Positions 33,778 through 42,267 of a DNA stretch of 64,000 nt are shown here, piece after piece. Below the pieces are notes generated by a model. It had not been told where the DNA came from, ran no database searches, and saw only the letters and a program-made list of their open reading frames with translations. The translations under genes were made by a program, and so were the position numbers. The DNA is from Cloacibacterium caeni (GTDB lineage Bacteria > Bacteroidota > Bacteroidia > Flavobacteriales > Weeksellaceae). The DNA lies in NCBI RefSeq assembly GCF_907163105.1, contig NZ_OU015321.1, positions 992,001 through 1,056,000 of the forward strand, given 5' to 3'. Each line of letters starts with the position of its first letter. Position 1 is the stretch's first letter.

Positions 33778-34467
33778 TTGAAAAGAGAAATAAAAACCAC
33801 ATTAGACGGAAGTAAAACATTGTATATCAATGATTTAAATGAACACTACCATTCTCACAATGGAGCCATCCAAGAAGCAAAACATGTATTTATAAAAAAT
33901 GGATTAAAAAATGTTTATGATTACGAAATCAACATTTTAGAGATGGGATTTGGCACAGGTCTTAATGCTTTAGTCACAATTAATGAATATTTGAAAAATG
34001 ACAAAAATCATGTTTTTCACTATTTCACATTCGAAAAATATCCCGTAAATAATGAAGAAATCGTAGAATTGAACTATGCAAAGCATTTTACATTCGAAAA
34101 TGCGCAAGAAATTTATCAAAAAATCCATGAATTAGAATGGAATAAAACACATGAAATTTTGCCAAATTTCTTTTTTACTAAATACAATTTGGATTTTTTC
34201 AAGATAAAAGAGATAAATTTACCTGCAATTAACTTAGTGTATTATGATTGTTTTGGCGCAAAAGTTCAACCAGATTTATGGGAAAAGCCGCTATTTGAAA
34301 TCGTAAAAAGTAAAATGAAAGAAGGTGGATTACTCACTACTTATTCTTCAAAAGGAAGTGTGAGAAGAATTCTAAAAGAACTTAATTTCGAAGTCACTAA
34401 ATTAGAAGGCCCAAAAGGAAAACGCGAAATGATTAATGCCGTTTTGAAAGAACAAAGTCAAAAGTAA
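33778..34467 (+). CDS. mnmD: tRNA wobble-uridine methyltransferase MnmD
   Basis: 229 aa from a TTG start at 33778, which restores the usual family N-terminus MKREIKTTLDGSKTLY. The next conserved block is NEHYHSHNGAIQEAKHVFI. The SAM-binding motif is EMGFGTGLNALVT, and VYYDCFGAKVQPDLW plus TTYSSKGSVRRIL complete the MnmC methyltransferase domain. It is the stand-alone MnmD (no MnmC oxidase domain), completing mnm5s2U34 in tRNA. The following NUDIX gene is 23 bp away and probably co-transcribed. Confidence 0.9.
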   Translation: MKREIKTTLDGSKTLYINDLNEHYHSHNGAIQEAKHVFIKNGLKNVYDYEINILEMGFGTGLNALVTINEYLKNDKNHVFHYFTFEKYPVNNEEIVELNYAKHFTFENAQEIYQKIHELEWNKTHEILPNFFFTKYNLDFFKIKEINLPAINLVYYDCFGAKVQPDLWEKPLFEIVKSKMKEGGLLTTYSSKGSVRRILKELNFEVTKLEGPKGKREMINAVLKEQSQK

Positions 34468-34490
34468 AAAGAGCCAATTAATTTAAAAAA

Positions 34491-34907
34491 ATGATAGATA
34501 AAATCAACATAAGAGTTTACGCCATTTACATCAATGAAAATCAAGAAATAATGGCTCTAGATGAAGGTTATGCCGGACAAAAACTGATAAAATTACCTGG
34601 TGGCGGTTTAGAATTTGGCGAAGGAACCTTAGAATGCCTTCACAGAGAATTTGCAGAAGAACTTAACCTAAAAATAAATGTTGTAGAACATTTTTATACT
34701 CAAGAAGATTTTTTGGTTTCTAGATTTAGAGAAAACGAGCAATTGCTAACTATATATTATAAGGTAGATATTTTAAATCTTGATGAATTGCAGATTTTAG
34801 ATGAAAGCATAGAAAAAATAAAATGGATTTCCTTACATGAAGAAAACCCATTAGAATTGCCTATTGATCAAATCGTTTTTCAGAAACTGAAGGAAAAATT
34901 ATCGTAA
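34491..34907 (+). CDS. NUDIX hydrolase
   Basis: A 138-aa protein. The Nudix box is visible at residues ~41-63: GGGLEFGEGTLECLHREFAEELN, matching Gx5Ex7REUxEExGU. It hydrolyses a nucleoside diphosphate linked to some group; the substrate is unknown. It follows mnmD and overlaps the 3' end of the convergent S1/P1 nuclease gene by 9 bp. Confidence 0.88.
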   Translation: MIDKINIRVYAIYINENQEIMALDEGYAGQKLIKLPGGGLEFGEGTLECLHREFAEELNLKINVVEHFYTQEDFLVSRFRENEQLLTIYYKVDILNLDELQILDESIEKIKWISLHEENPLELPIDQIVFQKLKEKLS

Positions 34908-35690
34908 GATTTCGTCTAAAACTTTAGCAAGTCTTAATCCACCTGTTAATAATTGTTCTTCTAACAACCCTGAAAATTTATAATTGTAATCATAACTGTA
35001 AACACCATTTGGCTTGGTCTGCGTGTAGATTCTATTGGCTTTCGTGTAACTGTCATACAACCAATTTTCAAGAGTTCCGCTTTGTATTTTTTGGATTTCC
35101 TCTTTAGATTTATAATCTAGCACTTTAGCAAACTCTTTATATGAATATCTTTGATAATCTACCAATTTAGTATCCCATAAACTATGTAAATTCGTTTGGT
35201 CTTTATTAAAAGTTAACTGGATTAAATTTCCACCTAAATCTTCAGCTCTTCCTACGTGCATTGGTTGATGTAAATCTCCCATTAAATGAACCAAAAACTT
35301 AAGCGCTACAATTTTTTCATCTTTTGATGAATTTTTGTTGGCAATAATTTCTTTTTGCTTAATAATTTGATTGTAAAGATTAGGCGTATTAAGTTCTTTT
35401 AAAGACTTCTCAAATTCTGTAAAATTCTGGTTGGGTTTCACATTCACATAATGCCAAACTTCTGTTTCTTTATAGGTATTTAGCGTATCAGATTTTACGA
35501 AATCTGGCCAGTTGGCAATAAACGCTAGATTTTGTTTTCCTATAATCTTTTTAAGCTTACGTTTAGATTTATTTGAAATGTGATTTTCTGCAATTTCTGC
35601 AATGGTTCTATGCCCAATAATTCCCCATGAGTAAGCTTCTGCTGAATATAAAATGCTTACCGTAAATAATAGTTTGAATAAAAATTTCAT
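34899..35690 (-). CDS. Secreted S1/P1 nuclease
   Basis: 263 aa from the ATG at 35690 (MKFLFKLLFTVSILYS...); the earlier ATG in the track-like extension would add 12 residues before the signal peptide. Cleavage before Trp gives a mature N-terminus WGIIGHRTIAEIAENHI, where the Trp amine and His bind the tri-zinc centre. Other ligands are seen in WHYVNV, FLVHLMGDLHQPMHVG and HSLWDTKL. It degrades single-stranded DNA and RNA in the periplasm or outside. It is in an operon with the DUF4294 gene, 1 bp apart. Confidence 0.9.
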   Translation of the reverse strand: MKFLFKLLFTVSILYSAEAYSWGIIGHRTIAEIAENHISNKSKRKLKKIIGKQNLAFIANWPDFVKSDTLNTYKETEVWHYVNVKPNQNFTEFEKSLKELNTPNLYNQIIKQKEIIANKNSSKDEKIVALKFLVHLMGDLHQPMHVGRAEDLGGNLIQLTFNKDQTNLHSLWDTKLVDYQRYSYKEFAKVLDYKSKEEIQKIQSGTLENWLYDSYTKANRIYTQTKPNGVYSYDYNYKFSGLLEEQLLTGGLRLAKVLDEILR

Positions 35691-35691
35691 G

Positions 35692-36402
35692 TTATTTTTT
35701 TGTTTTAAAATCTCTGTATCCTTCATAAGGCTGCAAATATCCTAAATTCCAATTAGAATACAAAAGAGATTCTACAAAAGCGTCTTGTCTATTAGCATGC
35801 GGATCATAAGGTTCTTTAATGTCTACATCTGCAATATTTCCTTTTACATTCCACCAAAAAGCACTCCAGTTTCCACGTAATTCTTTTATGATTTCGTACA
35901 CAGTTTTTCCTGTAGCTCGGTGCATTAATTTGGCAAAAATCCTACCTTCTGTAGTCGTCAAATCCCTTAATTGGGTTTCATATTGATTGGCGAGCCCTTC
36001 TTGTCTTTTTCTGATGTAAGCTCTTTTTCTATCATCATCTATTTTAGAAAGTTCATCTTGAATATCTCTGTATTGCTCAAGAGCGGTAATGAAATAAGGA
36101 TAAACTCTATTCAATTTTTTATTGAGAAAATAATAGAAATTACGGTCAAGTTGGTTATTAAAATGCGGTCTCTGCATGAGAAGCAACTCATCCATCACCA
36201 CTACTTTTTCTCCGTTGATTTCGTAAATTCTAGCTTTTTGCTTTTCGTCGTAATAAAAAATATTCCCGAATTCATCTTTTTGAAGTTTTTCTTTTGGAAC
36301 ATCTTTTAGTGCCTTCAATTCTATTTTTATAGTATCTTGTTGAGCCTGAAATGATAAGCTAAACAACAAAAGAAATATGGTGAAAATGTTCTGAAATTTC
36401 AT
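35692..36402 (-). CDS. DUF4294-type exported protein
   Basis: A 236-aa protein with a signal peptide (ends at SFQAQ). The C-terminal region (RIFAKLMHRATGKTVYEIIKELRGNWSAFWWN) matches the DUF4294 pattern that flavobacteria place next to the S1/P1 nuclease. It is rich in aromatic and charged residues, with a helical middle (NQLDRNFYYFLNKKLNRVYPYF). No function is established. It is the first gene of the two-gene operon. Confidence 0.8.
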   Translation of the reverse strand: MKFQNIFTIFLLLFSLSFQAQQDTIKIELKALKDVPKEKLQKDEFGNIFYYDEKQKARIYEINGEKVVVMDELLLMQRPHFNNQLDRNFYYFLNKKLNRVYPYFITALEQYRDIQDELSKIDDDRKRAYIRKRQEGLANQYETQLRDLTTTEGRIFAKLMHRATGKTVYEIIKELRGNWSAFWWNVKGNIADVDIKEPYDPHANRQDAFVESLLYSNWNLGYLQPYEGYRDFKTKK

Positions 36403-36457
36403 TATTTTTACCTGAATTAAAATTTAATTTTAAGTATCACAAAAATCGTTCCTTTAT

Positions 36458-37534
36458 ATGAAATTTGAAAATAAATCTTTAAAATTTTTAGAAAAATATT
36501 TGAACACTGCTTCACCAACTGGTTTTGAGCAGAACGGACAGAAAATTTGGGCTGATTATATTAAGCCTTATGTAGACGAAATAAGAGTAGACCACTATGG
36601 AACTTGTTACGGAATCATCAATCCAGAAGCGGAATTCAAAGTAGTGATAGAAGCTCATGCCGACGAAATTTCTTGGTACGTAAATTACATTTCTGATGAT
36701 GGAATGATTTACGTAATTAGAAACGGAGGTTCAGACCAAATGATTGCTCCTTCTAAAACGGTACACATCCACGGAGAAAAAGGCATTGTAAAAGGAGTTT
36801 TCGGTTGGCCAGCGATTCATACCAGAAGCGCAAATCCTCATGAACCAGTTCCGAAAATTGAAAATATTTTCATCGATTGCGGTTGTATATCTAAAGAAGA
36901 AGTAGAAAAACTGGGAATTTATGTAGGATGCATGATTACTTATCCCGATGAGTTTTTTGAACTTAATGACCGTTATTTCGTTTGTAGAGCGCTAGACAAC
37001 AGAATGGGCGGATTTATGATTGCCGAAGTAGCGAGACTTTTAAAAGAAAACAAAAAGAAACTACCTTTCGGCTTATATATTACCAATTCTGTGCAAGAAG
37101 AAGTAGGTTTATATGGAGCAACGATGATTGCACAAACTATTAAGCCAAATATCGCTATCGTTACAGATGTTACTCATGACACCACTACTCCACACATCGA
37201 AAAGAAAAAAGAAGGTCACATGAAATGTGGAGACGGACCAGTAATTGCTTATGCTCCTTCTGTTCATCACATCATCAGAGATTTGATAACAGATACCGCT
37301 AAGAAAAAGAAAATTCCTTTCCAGAGAAACGCTTTAAGCAGAGCAACAGGAACCGATACAGATTCTTTCGCATTTTCTAACGGAGGTGTTCCTTCTGCAC
37401 TGATTTCTCTACCATTAAGATATATGCACACTACCGTAGAAATGGTTGCCAAAGAAGATGTTGCCAATGTTATTAAACTCATTTATGAAACATTGCTCCA
37501 AATAAAACCAGGTATGCAGTTGAAGTATTATTAA
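36458..37534 (+). CDS. M42-family metallo-aminopeptidase
   Basis: A 358-aa cytoplasmic peptidase with a dinuclear metal site. Ligands and catalytic residues are seen in VVIEAHADEISW (His), CRALDNRMGG (Asp), SVQEEVGLYGATM (Glu-Glu) and ATGTDTDSFAFSNGG, and RYMHTTVE carries the final His. Members form tetrahedral dodecamers and trim peptides (family knowledge). It is monocistronic or followed by a small orphan gene 17 bp on. Confidence 0.93.
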   Translation: MKFENKSLKFLEKYLNTASPTGFEQNGQKIWADYIKPYVDEIRVDHYGTCYGIINPEAEFKVVIEAHADEISWYVNYISDDGMIYVIRNGGSDQMIAPSKTVHIHGEKGIVKGVFGWPAIHTRSANPHEPVPKIENIFIDCGCISKEEVEKLGIYVGCMITYPDEFFELNDRYFVCRALDNRMGGFMIAEVARLLKENKKKLPFGLYITNSVQEEVGLYGATMIAQTIKPNIAIVTDVTHDTTTPHIEKKKEGHMKCGDGPVIAYAPSVHHIIRDLITDTAKKKKIPFQRNALSRATGTDTDSFAFSNGGVPSALISLPLRYMHTTVEMVAKEDVANVIKLIYETLLQIKPGMQLKYY

Positions 37535-37551
37535 ACATTCAAGATATAATT

Positions 37552-37842
37552 ATGAAAACAAAAAATTTAAATTTAGATTTAAATAAATACGAAATTTTTC
37601 AAGATAAAATTGACAATAATATTTTATATGCTTTAGAAAAAGAGAAATCTGAAACACTATATTCTTTATTATTCGAATATGAAAAAAAACATGAGGAAAT
37701 TCCAGAAAGTATAAAATTTGACTTATATAAATTAACAATAGTAAAAGAGGAAAGAAATGATATTTTTTATGACTTAATACATTCAAATTTGTTTAGTATT
37801 TCTCTTAAAAATGTTGAACGTTTACTCATAAATTTTTTTTAA
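37552..37842 (+). CDS. Small orphan protein
   Basis: A 96-aa protein with no signal peptide, no cysteine and high Lys/Glu/Leu content, predicted mostly helical ([28 protein letters not shown]). I recognise no family. It sits between the M42 peptidase (17 bp) and the CoA-transferase genes (14 bp), with a composition more AT-rich than both, and could be co-transcribed with either. Confidence 0.5.
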   Translation: MKTKNLNLDLNKYEIFQDKIDNNILYALEKEKSETLYSLLFEYEKKHEEIPESIKFDLYKLTIVKEERNDIFYDLIHSNLFSISLKNVERLLINFF

Positions 37843-37856
37843 AATTCAATAAATCT

Positions 37857-38558
37857 ATGATTAACAAAACAGTAAAAAACGTAACAGAAGCTTGTGCTGA
37901 TATTCAAGACGGCGCTACCATTATGCTCGGTGGTTTCGGTTTATGCGGAATTCCTGAAAATTCTATCGCCGAACTCGTAAAAAAGGGAGTTAAAAACCTC
38001 ACTTGTATTTCTAACAATGCTGGCGTAGATGATTTCGGGTTGGGTTTGCTTTTACAGAAAAAACAAATCAAGAAAATGATTTCTTCTTATGTAGGCGAAA
38101 ACGCTGAATTTGAGCGTCAATTACTTTCTGGAGAATTAGAAGTTGAGTTGATTCCTCAAGGCACTTTAGCTACTCGCTGTATGGCTGCAGTTTACGGAAT
38201 GCCCGCAATTTTCACTCCAGCTGGTGTAGGAACCGAAGTTGCCGAAGGAAAAGAAGTGAGAAATTTTAATGGAAAAGATTATTTGTTAGAATATGCTTTT
38301 GACGCAGATTTCGCAATTGTAAAAGCTTGGAAAGGCGATACTGCAGGAAATCTCATTTATCGTTCTACCGCTAGAAATTTTAATCCAATGATGGCAATGG
38401 CTGGTAAAATTACCATTGCCGAAGTAGAAGAATTGGTAGAAGCTGGCGAACTAGACCCAGACCAAATTCACACTCCAGGAATTTATGTTCATAGAATTTT
38501 CCAAGGTGAAAATTATGAAAAACGAATTGAGCAGAGAACTGTAAGACCAAAAAAATAA
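37857..38558 (+). CDS. scoA: 3-oxoacid CoA-transferase subunit A
   Basis: A 233-aa class I CoA-transferase alpha subunit. It carries the glycine-rich start [19 protein letters not shown], the block [16 protein letters not shown] and the subunit-A sequence [25 protein letters not shown]. It moves CoA between succinyl-CoA and acetoacetate. Its beta subunit follows after a 154-bp spacer that holds a fold-back repeat. Confidence 0.93.
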   Translation: MINKTVKNVTEACADIQDGATIMLGGFGLCGIPENSIAELVKKGVKNLTCISNNAGVDDFGLGLLLQKKQIKKMISSYVGENAEFERQLLSGELEVELIPQGTLATRCMAAVYGMPAIFTPAGVGTEVAEGKEVRNFNGKDYLLEYAFDADFAIVKAWKGDTAGNLIYRSTARNFNPMMAMAGKITIAEVEELVEAGELDPDQIHTPGIYVHRIFQGENYEKRIEQRTVRPKK

Positions 38559-38562
38559 TAAA

Positions 38563-38688
38563 CACATTAGATTTTAAAAAAAGTTGAAAACAAATAAGAA
38601 TTTTTAAAGAACACATCAGTTGAAAATCTTTAATTTTCAAAACCTTATATGTTCTAGTTTTCATCAATTTTATCTATAATCTAATGTG
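38563..38688. repeat. Fold-back element between scoA and scoB
   Basis: The outer arms cacattagatt (38563-38573) and aatctaatgtg (38678-38688) are perfect inverted repeats. Nested arms are gaacacat/atatgttc (38609-38616 and 38647-38654, one mismatch) and ttgaaaa/ttttcaa (38620-38626 and 38634-38640). There is no coding capacity. Confidence 0.65.
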
Positions 38689-38712
38689 ACTCATGTGTTA
38701 AAATATTAAAAT

Positions 38713-39369
38713 ATGGCTTTAACAAAAGAACAAATTGCAATGAGAATTGCAAAAGAAATACAAAACAACACATATGTAAATCTTGGAATTGGGATACCAA
38801 CTTTGGTGGCTAATTATATTCCTGAAGGTTTTAATGTAGTGCTACAATCTGAAAACGGAATTCTAGGAATGGGACCTTTTCCCTATGAAGGTGATGAAGA
38901 TGCAGACCTCATTAATGCAGGAAAACAAACCGTTACTTTATTAAAAGGAGCATCTATTTTTGATGGCGCAACAAGTTTTGGAATGATTAGAGCTCAAAAA
39001 GTAGATTTAACGATTCTTGGAGCAATGGAAGTTTCTGAAAATGGAGACATTGCCAATTGGAAAATCCCAGGAAAAATGGTAAAAGGAATGGGTGGTGCAA
39101 TGGATTTAGTTGCTTCGGCGAAAAATATCATCGTAGCGATGCAACAAGTGAACAAGCATGGCGAAAGCAAACTTTTACCAGCATGTACTTTGCCTTTAAC
39201 TGGTGTAAAATGTATTAAAAAAATTGTTACAGAATTAGGCGTTTACGAAGTAAAAGATGGCGAATTTCATTGCTTAGAAAGAGCTCCTGGAGTTTCTGTA
39301 GACGATATTAAAAAAGCAACTGCTGGAAAATTAATGATTGATGAAAATGTACCTGAAATGGTATTCTAA
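38713..39369 (+). CDS. scoB: 3-oxoacid CoA-transferase subunit B
   Basis: A 218-aa beta subunit of the same enzyme. The catalytic Glu is in SENGILGMGPFP (residues ~48-59), the standard SENG motif. The C-terminal ACTLPLTGVKCIKKIVTELGVYEV is conserved. It forms a heteromer with the scoA product. It is followed by a strong palindromic terminator. Confidence 0.94.
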   Translation: MALTKEQIAMRIAKEIQNNTYVNLGIGIPTLVANYIPEGFNVVLQSENGILGMGPFPYEGDEDADLINAGKQTVTLLKGASIFDGATSFGMIRAQKVDLTILGAMEVSENGDIANWKIPGKMVKGMGGAMDLVASAKNIIVAMQQVNKHGESKLLPACTLPLTGVKCIKKIVTELGVYEVKDGEFHCLERAPGVSVDDIKKATAGKLMIDENVPEMVF

Positions 39370-39384
39370 AAATAACCAAAAATT

Positions 39385-39412
39385 AAAGGAACTTCAATTG
39401 AAGTTCCTTTTT
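39385..39412. terminator. Bidirectional terminator after scoB
   Basis: The palindrome aaaggaacttcaa/ttgaagttccttt is followed by T's. It serves scoB and the convergent small GNAT-like gene. Confidence 0.9.
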
Positions 39413-39675
39413 TATTCTAAAATATCAGAATAATCATCTTTTTTCAGGACATGCGAAGCAAGCGAACAAAGTGGTTTCACTTTTAGGTTTTTATGCCTTG
39501 CATATTCTACAGCAATTTTCACCAATTCTGTGGCAATTCCCTTACCAGAATATTTTTTATCTACTTCAGTATGAGTAATTTTCATTACTCCATTTACAAT
39601 ATTAAAATCGATATGCCCGATTTTATGCCCTTCTTCAGAGACTTCGAATCCTTTGACCAATTTACTAAATTCCAT
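39412..39675 (-). CDS. Small YjdJ/Gcn5-like N-acetyltransferase
   Basis: An 87-aa mini-GNAT. MKITHTEVDKKYSGKGIATELVKIAVEYARHKNLKVKPLCS contains the family's shortened acetyl-CoA motif (SGKGIATEL) and the conserved KPLCSLA(xx)V cysteine region. This subfamily (like human GNAT domain-containing NATD1 and E. coli YjdJ) has no settled substrate. Confidence 0.82.
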   Translation of the reverse strand: MEFSKLVKGFEVSEEGHKIGHIDFNIVNGVMKITHTEVDKKYSGKGIATELVKIAVEYARHKNLKVKPLCSLASHVLKKDDYSDILE

Positions 39676-39702
39676 TTGTGTTTTTTTGCTAAATATAGAA
39701 AA

Positions 39703-40281
39703 TTATTTTTTCCGTACCAATTCTTTTCTCACACGGCTCAAACTTTCTGGGGTAATCCCTAAGTAAGACGCCACCATCCATTGTGGAACTCTTTCAAAAA
39801 TATTAGGATAAGTTTTCAAAAAATCTACATATCTTTCTTCTGCTGTCGCACCTAATAATTGCGTAATTCTTTTTTGAAGACTGCTTATATGTTTGTGCAA
39901 TAAAACATTCTGTTTCGCAATAACTGAAGGTTGATTTTCCGCTAAAAAATCAAAATATTCTGGCGAAAGCACCAAAACTTCTGAAGGTTCTACCGCATCT
40001 ATGTAATAATCTGAAGGTTGATTAAGATAAAGACTACTTCGGTCTACTAAAATCCAGTTTTCGGGAGCAAAATGCAAGATGTGCTCTTTACCATTTTTAT
40101 CAATGCTGTACATTCTTAGTAAACCTTTATTCACAAAAAATGTATCATTACATACTTCGCCAGGTTGTAAGAAAAACTCACCTTTTTGTACATTTTTTAC
40201 TTTGATTTTCTCACTACAAAACTGTACGATTTCTATAGGAGCATCAAGTAATCTAGAAATTTGAAATTGAAAATTTTCCAA
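39703..40281 (-). CDS. Crp/Fnr-family transcriptional regulator
   Basis: A 192-aa protein with an N-terminal cyclic-nucleotide-binding-type jelly roll (residues ~20-115; GEFFLQPGEVCNDTFFVNKGLLRMYS) and a short C-terminal winged helix with ASYLGITPESLSRVRKELV as recognition helix. The Arg/Glu pocket of true cAMP receptors is not evident, which is common in this flavobacterial group. The target genes are unknown. It precedes ytxJ on the opposite end of a small minus-strand group (11-bp spacing). Confidence 0.88.
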   Translation of the reverse strand: MENFQFQISRLLDAPIEIVQFCSEKIKVKNVQKGEFFLQPGEVCNDTFFVNKGLLRMYSIDKNGKEHILHFAPENWILVDRSSLYLNQPSDYYIDAVEPSEVLVLSPEYFDFLAENQPSVIAKQNVLLHKHISSLQKRITQLLGATAEERYVDFLKTYPNIFERVPQWMVASYLGITPESLSRVRKELVRKK

Positions 40282-40292
40282 TTGTTTTGTTT

Positions 40293-40679
40293 TTATAATG
40301 CTAAGATAAGACTTAAATCAATATTATCATGTGAAGCATGATGAATAACTTGACCGTTTTCTATAACTATAATTTGTGGACTCTGATGAATGACCGAAAA
40401 TTTTTGGGCAATTTCATTAGAAATATCGCGATGATTTAATAAATCTAAATAATAAAATTTTGGCAAGTCAACAGATTCTAACTCTATTTGTCTTTCAAAA
40501 TTTCTAAGAACTGTTTTGCTAATCATGCATCTGGTAGAATGTTTGAAAATCACTACTTTTCCTAGTTTTGATGCTTCGATTGCGGCTTCTAAATCTTCTG
40601 AAGACTCGATTTTATTCCAAAACTCTTTCAGAGAAGAGCCATTAGAATTTCCGCCAAATATATTGTTAAAAATACTCAT
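40293..40679 (-). CDS. ytxJ: Bacillithiol-system protein YtxJ
   Basis: A 128-aa thioredoxin-fold protein. The single active-site cysteine is in KHSTRCMISKTVLRNFER (residues ~48-65), matching the TRCxIS motif of the bacillithiol redox protein YtxJ. It carries the cis-Pro region QSPQIIV. It is expected to act as a bacilliredoxin-like monothiol protein, implying bacillithiol synthesis genes elsewhere. Its start overlaps the stop of the broken DUF1569 gene as ATGA. Confidence 0.88.
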   Translation of the reverse strand: MSIFNNIFGGNSNGSSLKEFWNKIESSEDLEAAIEASKLGKVVIFKHSTRCMISKTVLRNFERQIELESVDLPKFYYLDLLNHRDISNEIAQKFSVIHQSPQIIVIENGQVIHHASHDNIDLSLILAL

Positions 40680-41134
40680 ACATTAAATTGTTTTAAATGA
40701 TGATGAAGATGTTTATACTCTAAAAATCCCCAGTCAAATTTCGTCATTTTCCCGAATAATTGGTGAGTTTTGGGCAAATTATTTTGTGATGCATTCCAAA
40801 CATATTCATCTAAAGTTGCCAATAAATATTTTTTACTTTCTAAAAAATCACAGGTTTCGTTTACTATCACTTCTTGGAAGGTAGGCATATTATGCGGAAT
40901 TCCGTTATTGAAAATTCTGATTTCGTGTTTGGTAATTACACCAATAAGCCGAATAAAAAAATGAGGATGCTTTAGTTGTAAATTTTTATTGGGAATTTCT
41001 AGGATTTTAGCTCAATGCACCATCATTTGTGAGACATTCATGCTTCCCCATTTTCTAGGAGAATTCTCATGTAGAAGATGTATTCTATTGATGATTTCTT
41101 TTACGTCTGAAAGATTGTGTAAAGATTTTCTCAC
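40676..41134 (-). pseudogene. DUF1569 (DinB-like) gene broken by an in-frame TGA
   Basis: Reading the minus strand from a GTG at 41134 gives VRKSLHNLSDVKEIINRIHL, then HENSPRKWGSMNVSQMMVH, a TGA at 41012-41014, and then AKILEIPNKNLQLKHPHF in the same frame down to the DUF1569-typical C-terminus FDWGFLEYKHLHHHLKQFNV. No frame change is needed. The family usually has an MxxHCA-like stretch here, so TGC/TGT to TGA is the simplest explanation. DUF1569 proteins are DinB-like helical bundles, some probably binding metal or thiols. The C-terminal part after the stop overlaps ytxJ by ATGA. Confidence 0.8.
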
Positions 41135-41151
41135 TTTTTTTAAAGCAAAAT

Positions 41152-41179
41152 AATAAAAAAGAGCGTTATAAAACGCTCT
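41152..41179 (-). terminator. rluB terminator
   Basis: The stem agagcgtt/aacgctct has a short loop, followed by a T-run on the minus strand. Confidence 0.8.
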
Positions 41180-41196
41180 AAAATTTCTTTATTTTC

Positions 41197-42189
41197 TTAC
41201 AACATTTTCAGGTTGTTGACTTCTAAATCTGTAAGAATTCGCCAGTAGCCTCGTTTTACATTTTTCTTGGTAAGTCCTGCAAACATTACCCTGTCTAGCG
41301 CTTCTACTTCGTAGCCCATTTTCTGGAAAATTCTACGCACTACTCTATTCCAACCAATGTGAATTTCTATTCCCACCTCATTTTTAGGTTTTCCATCGAT
41401 GTAAGAAATCGCATCTACTTCTGCTACACCTTCTTCTAATCTAATTCCGTCTGCAATAGCTTGCATATCTTCTTTAGAGATTTTTCTATCAAGCGTTACG
41501 TGATAGATTTTTTTCATGTTAAATGATGGATGCGTCAATTTTTTAGTCATGTGTCCATCATTCGTCAATAAAATAACTCCAGTAGTACTTCTGTCTAATC
41601 TACCAACAGGGAATAAACGATAAGGCGAAGCATTTGCCACTAAATCCATTACGGTTTTGCGCATTTTTTCGTCCTTGGTTGTAGAAATATAACCTTTTGG
41701 TTTATTTAGCAAAACATACACTGGTTTTTCTGGTGTAATTCCTTGTCCGTCAAAAACTACTCTATCTGTTTTCTGTACTTGGTAACCTAATTCTGAAATT
41801 ACTTTACCATTAACTTCTACCAAACCTTGAGTAATTAATTCATCCGCTTCTCTTCTGCTACAAATTCCAGAATTGGCAATATATTTATTTAAACGAATGG
41901 TTTCTTTGTTCTCAGATTTCGCTAGTTTTTCTAGACGTCTTTTTTGAACGAAAGATTTTGCTTTGTCTTCGTCTTTTTCAAATTTTTTGAAAGGCTTTTT
42001 GCTTAACTTCAGATCACCTTTTACATATTTCTCTCTAGAATCAAAAGTTTTTTCTCCACCTCTTTTCGGAGTATCAGTTCCTCTTGTTCTCTTTGGTTTA
42101 TCAAATGAAGGTTTTGAGCTTTTAGGTGAGGAAGGTCTCCTCTCAGAATTTCTATTGTTACTTTTTCCTGAATTTCTTTCTCTGCTCAT
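41197..42189 (-). CDS. rluB: 23S rRNA pseudouridine synthase (RluB/RsuA family)
   Basis: A 330-aa protein. An unusual N-terminal extension of ~95 residues is Ser/Lys/Arg-rich and disordered. It is followed by an S4 RNA-binding domain (residues ~98-140, IRLNKYIANSGICSRREADELI) and a RsuA-type catalytic domain with GRLDRSTTGVILLTNDG carrying the catalytic Asp. It converts a uridine of 23S rRNA to pseudouridine. Basic tails like this are common in Bacteroidota RluB. Confidence 0.92.
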   Translation of the reverse strand: MSRERNSGKSNNRNSERRPSSPKSSKPSFDKPKRTRGTDTPKRGGEKTFDSREKYVKGDLKLSKKPFKKFEKDEDKAKSFVQKRRLEKLAKSENKETIRLNKYIANSGICSRREADELITQGLVEVNGKVISELGYQVQKTDRVVFDGQGITPEKPVYVLLNKPKGYISTTKDEKMRKTVMDLVANASPYRLFPVGRLDRSTTGVILLTNDGHMTKKLTHPSFNMKKIYHVTLDRKISKEDMQAIADGIRLEEGVAEVDAISYIDGKPKNEVGIEIHIGWNRVVRRIFQKMGYEVEALDRVMFAGLTKKNVKRGYWRILTDLEVNNLKML

Positions 42190-42267
42190 AAATAATAAAT
42201 TTTTGCAAAGATAGTGAATTTTTGTTGGATGATGATTGTAGGAAGCGTAATGATAATTTTTGAACCG

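Noticed and set aside
41012-41014. TGA in the DUF1569 gene as a selenocysteine codon
   Set aside because: No SECIS-like hairpin directly follows and selenoproteins are not known in this family; a nonsense mutation is simpler.
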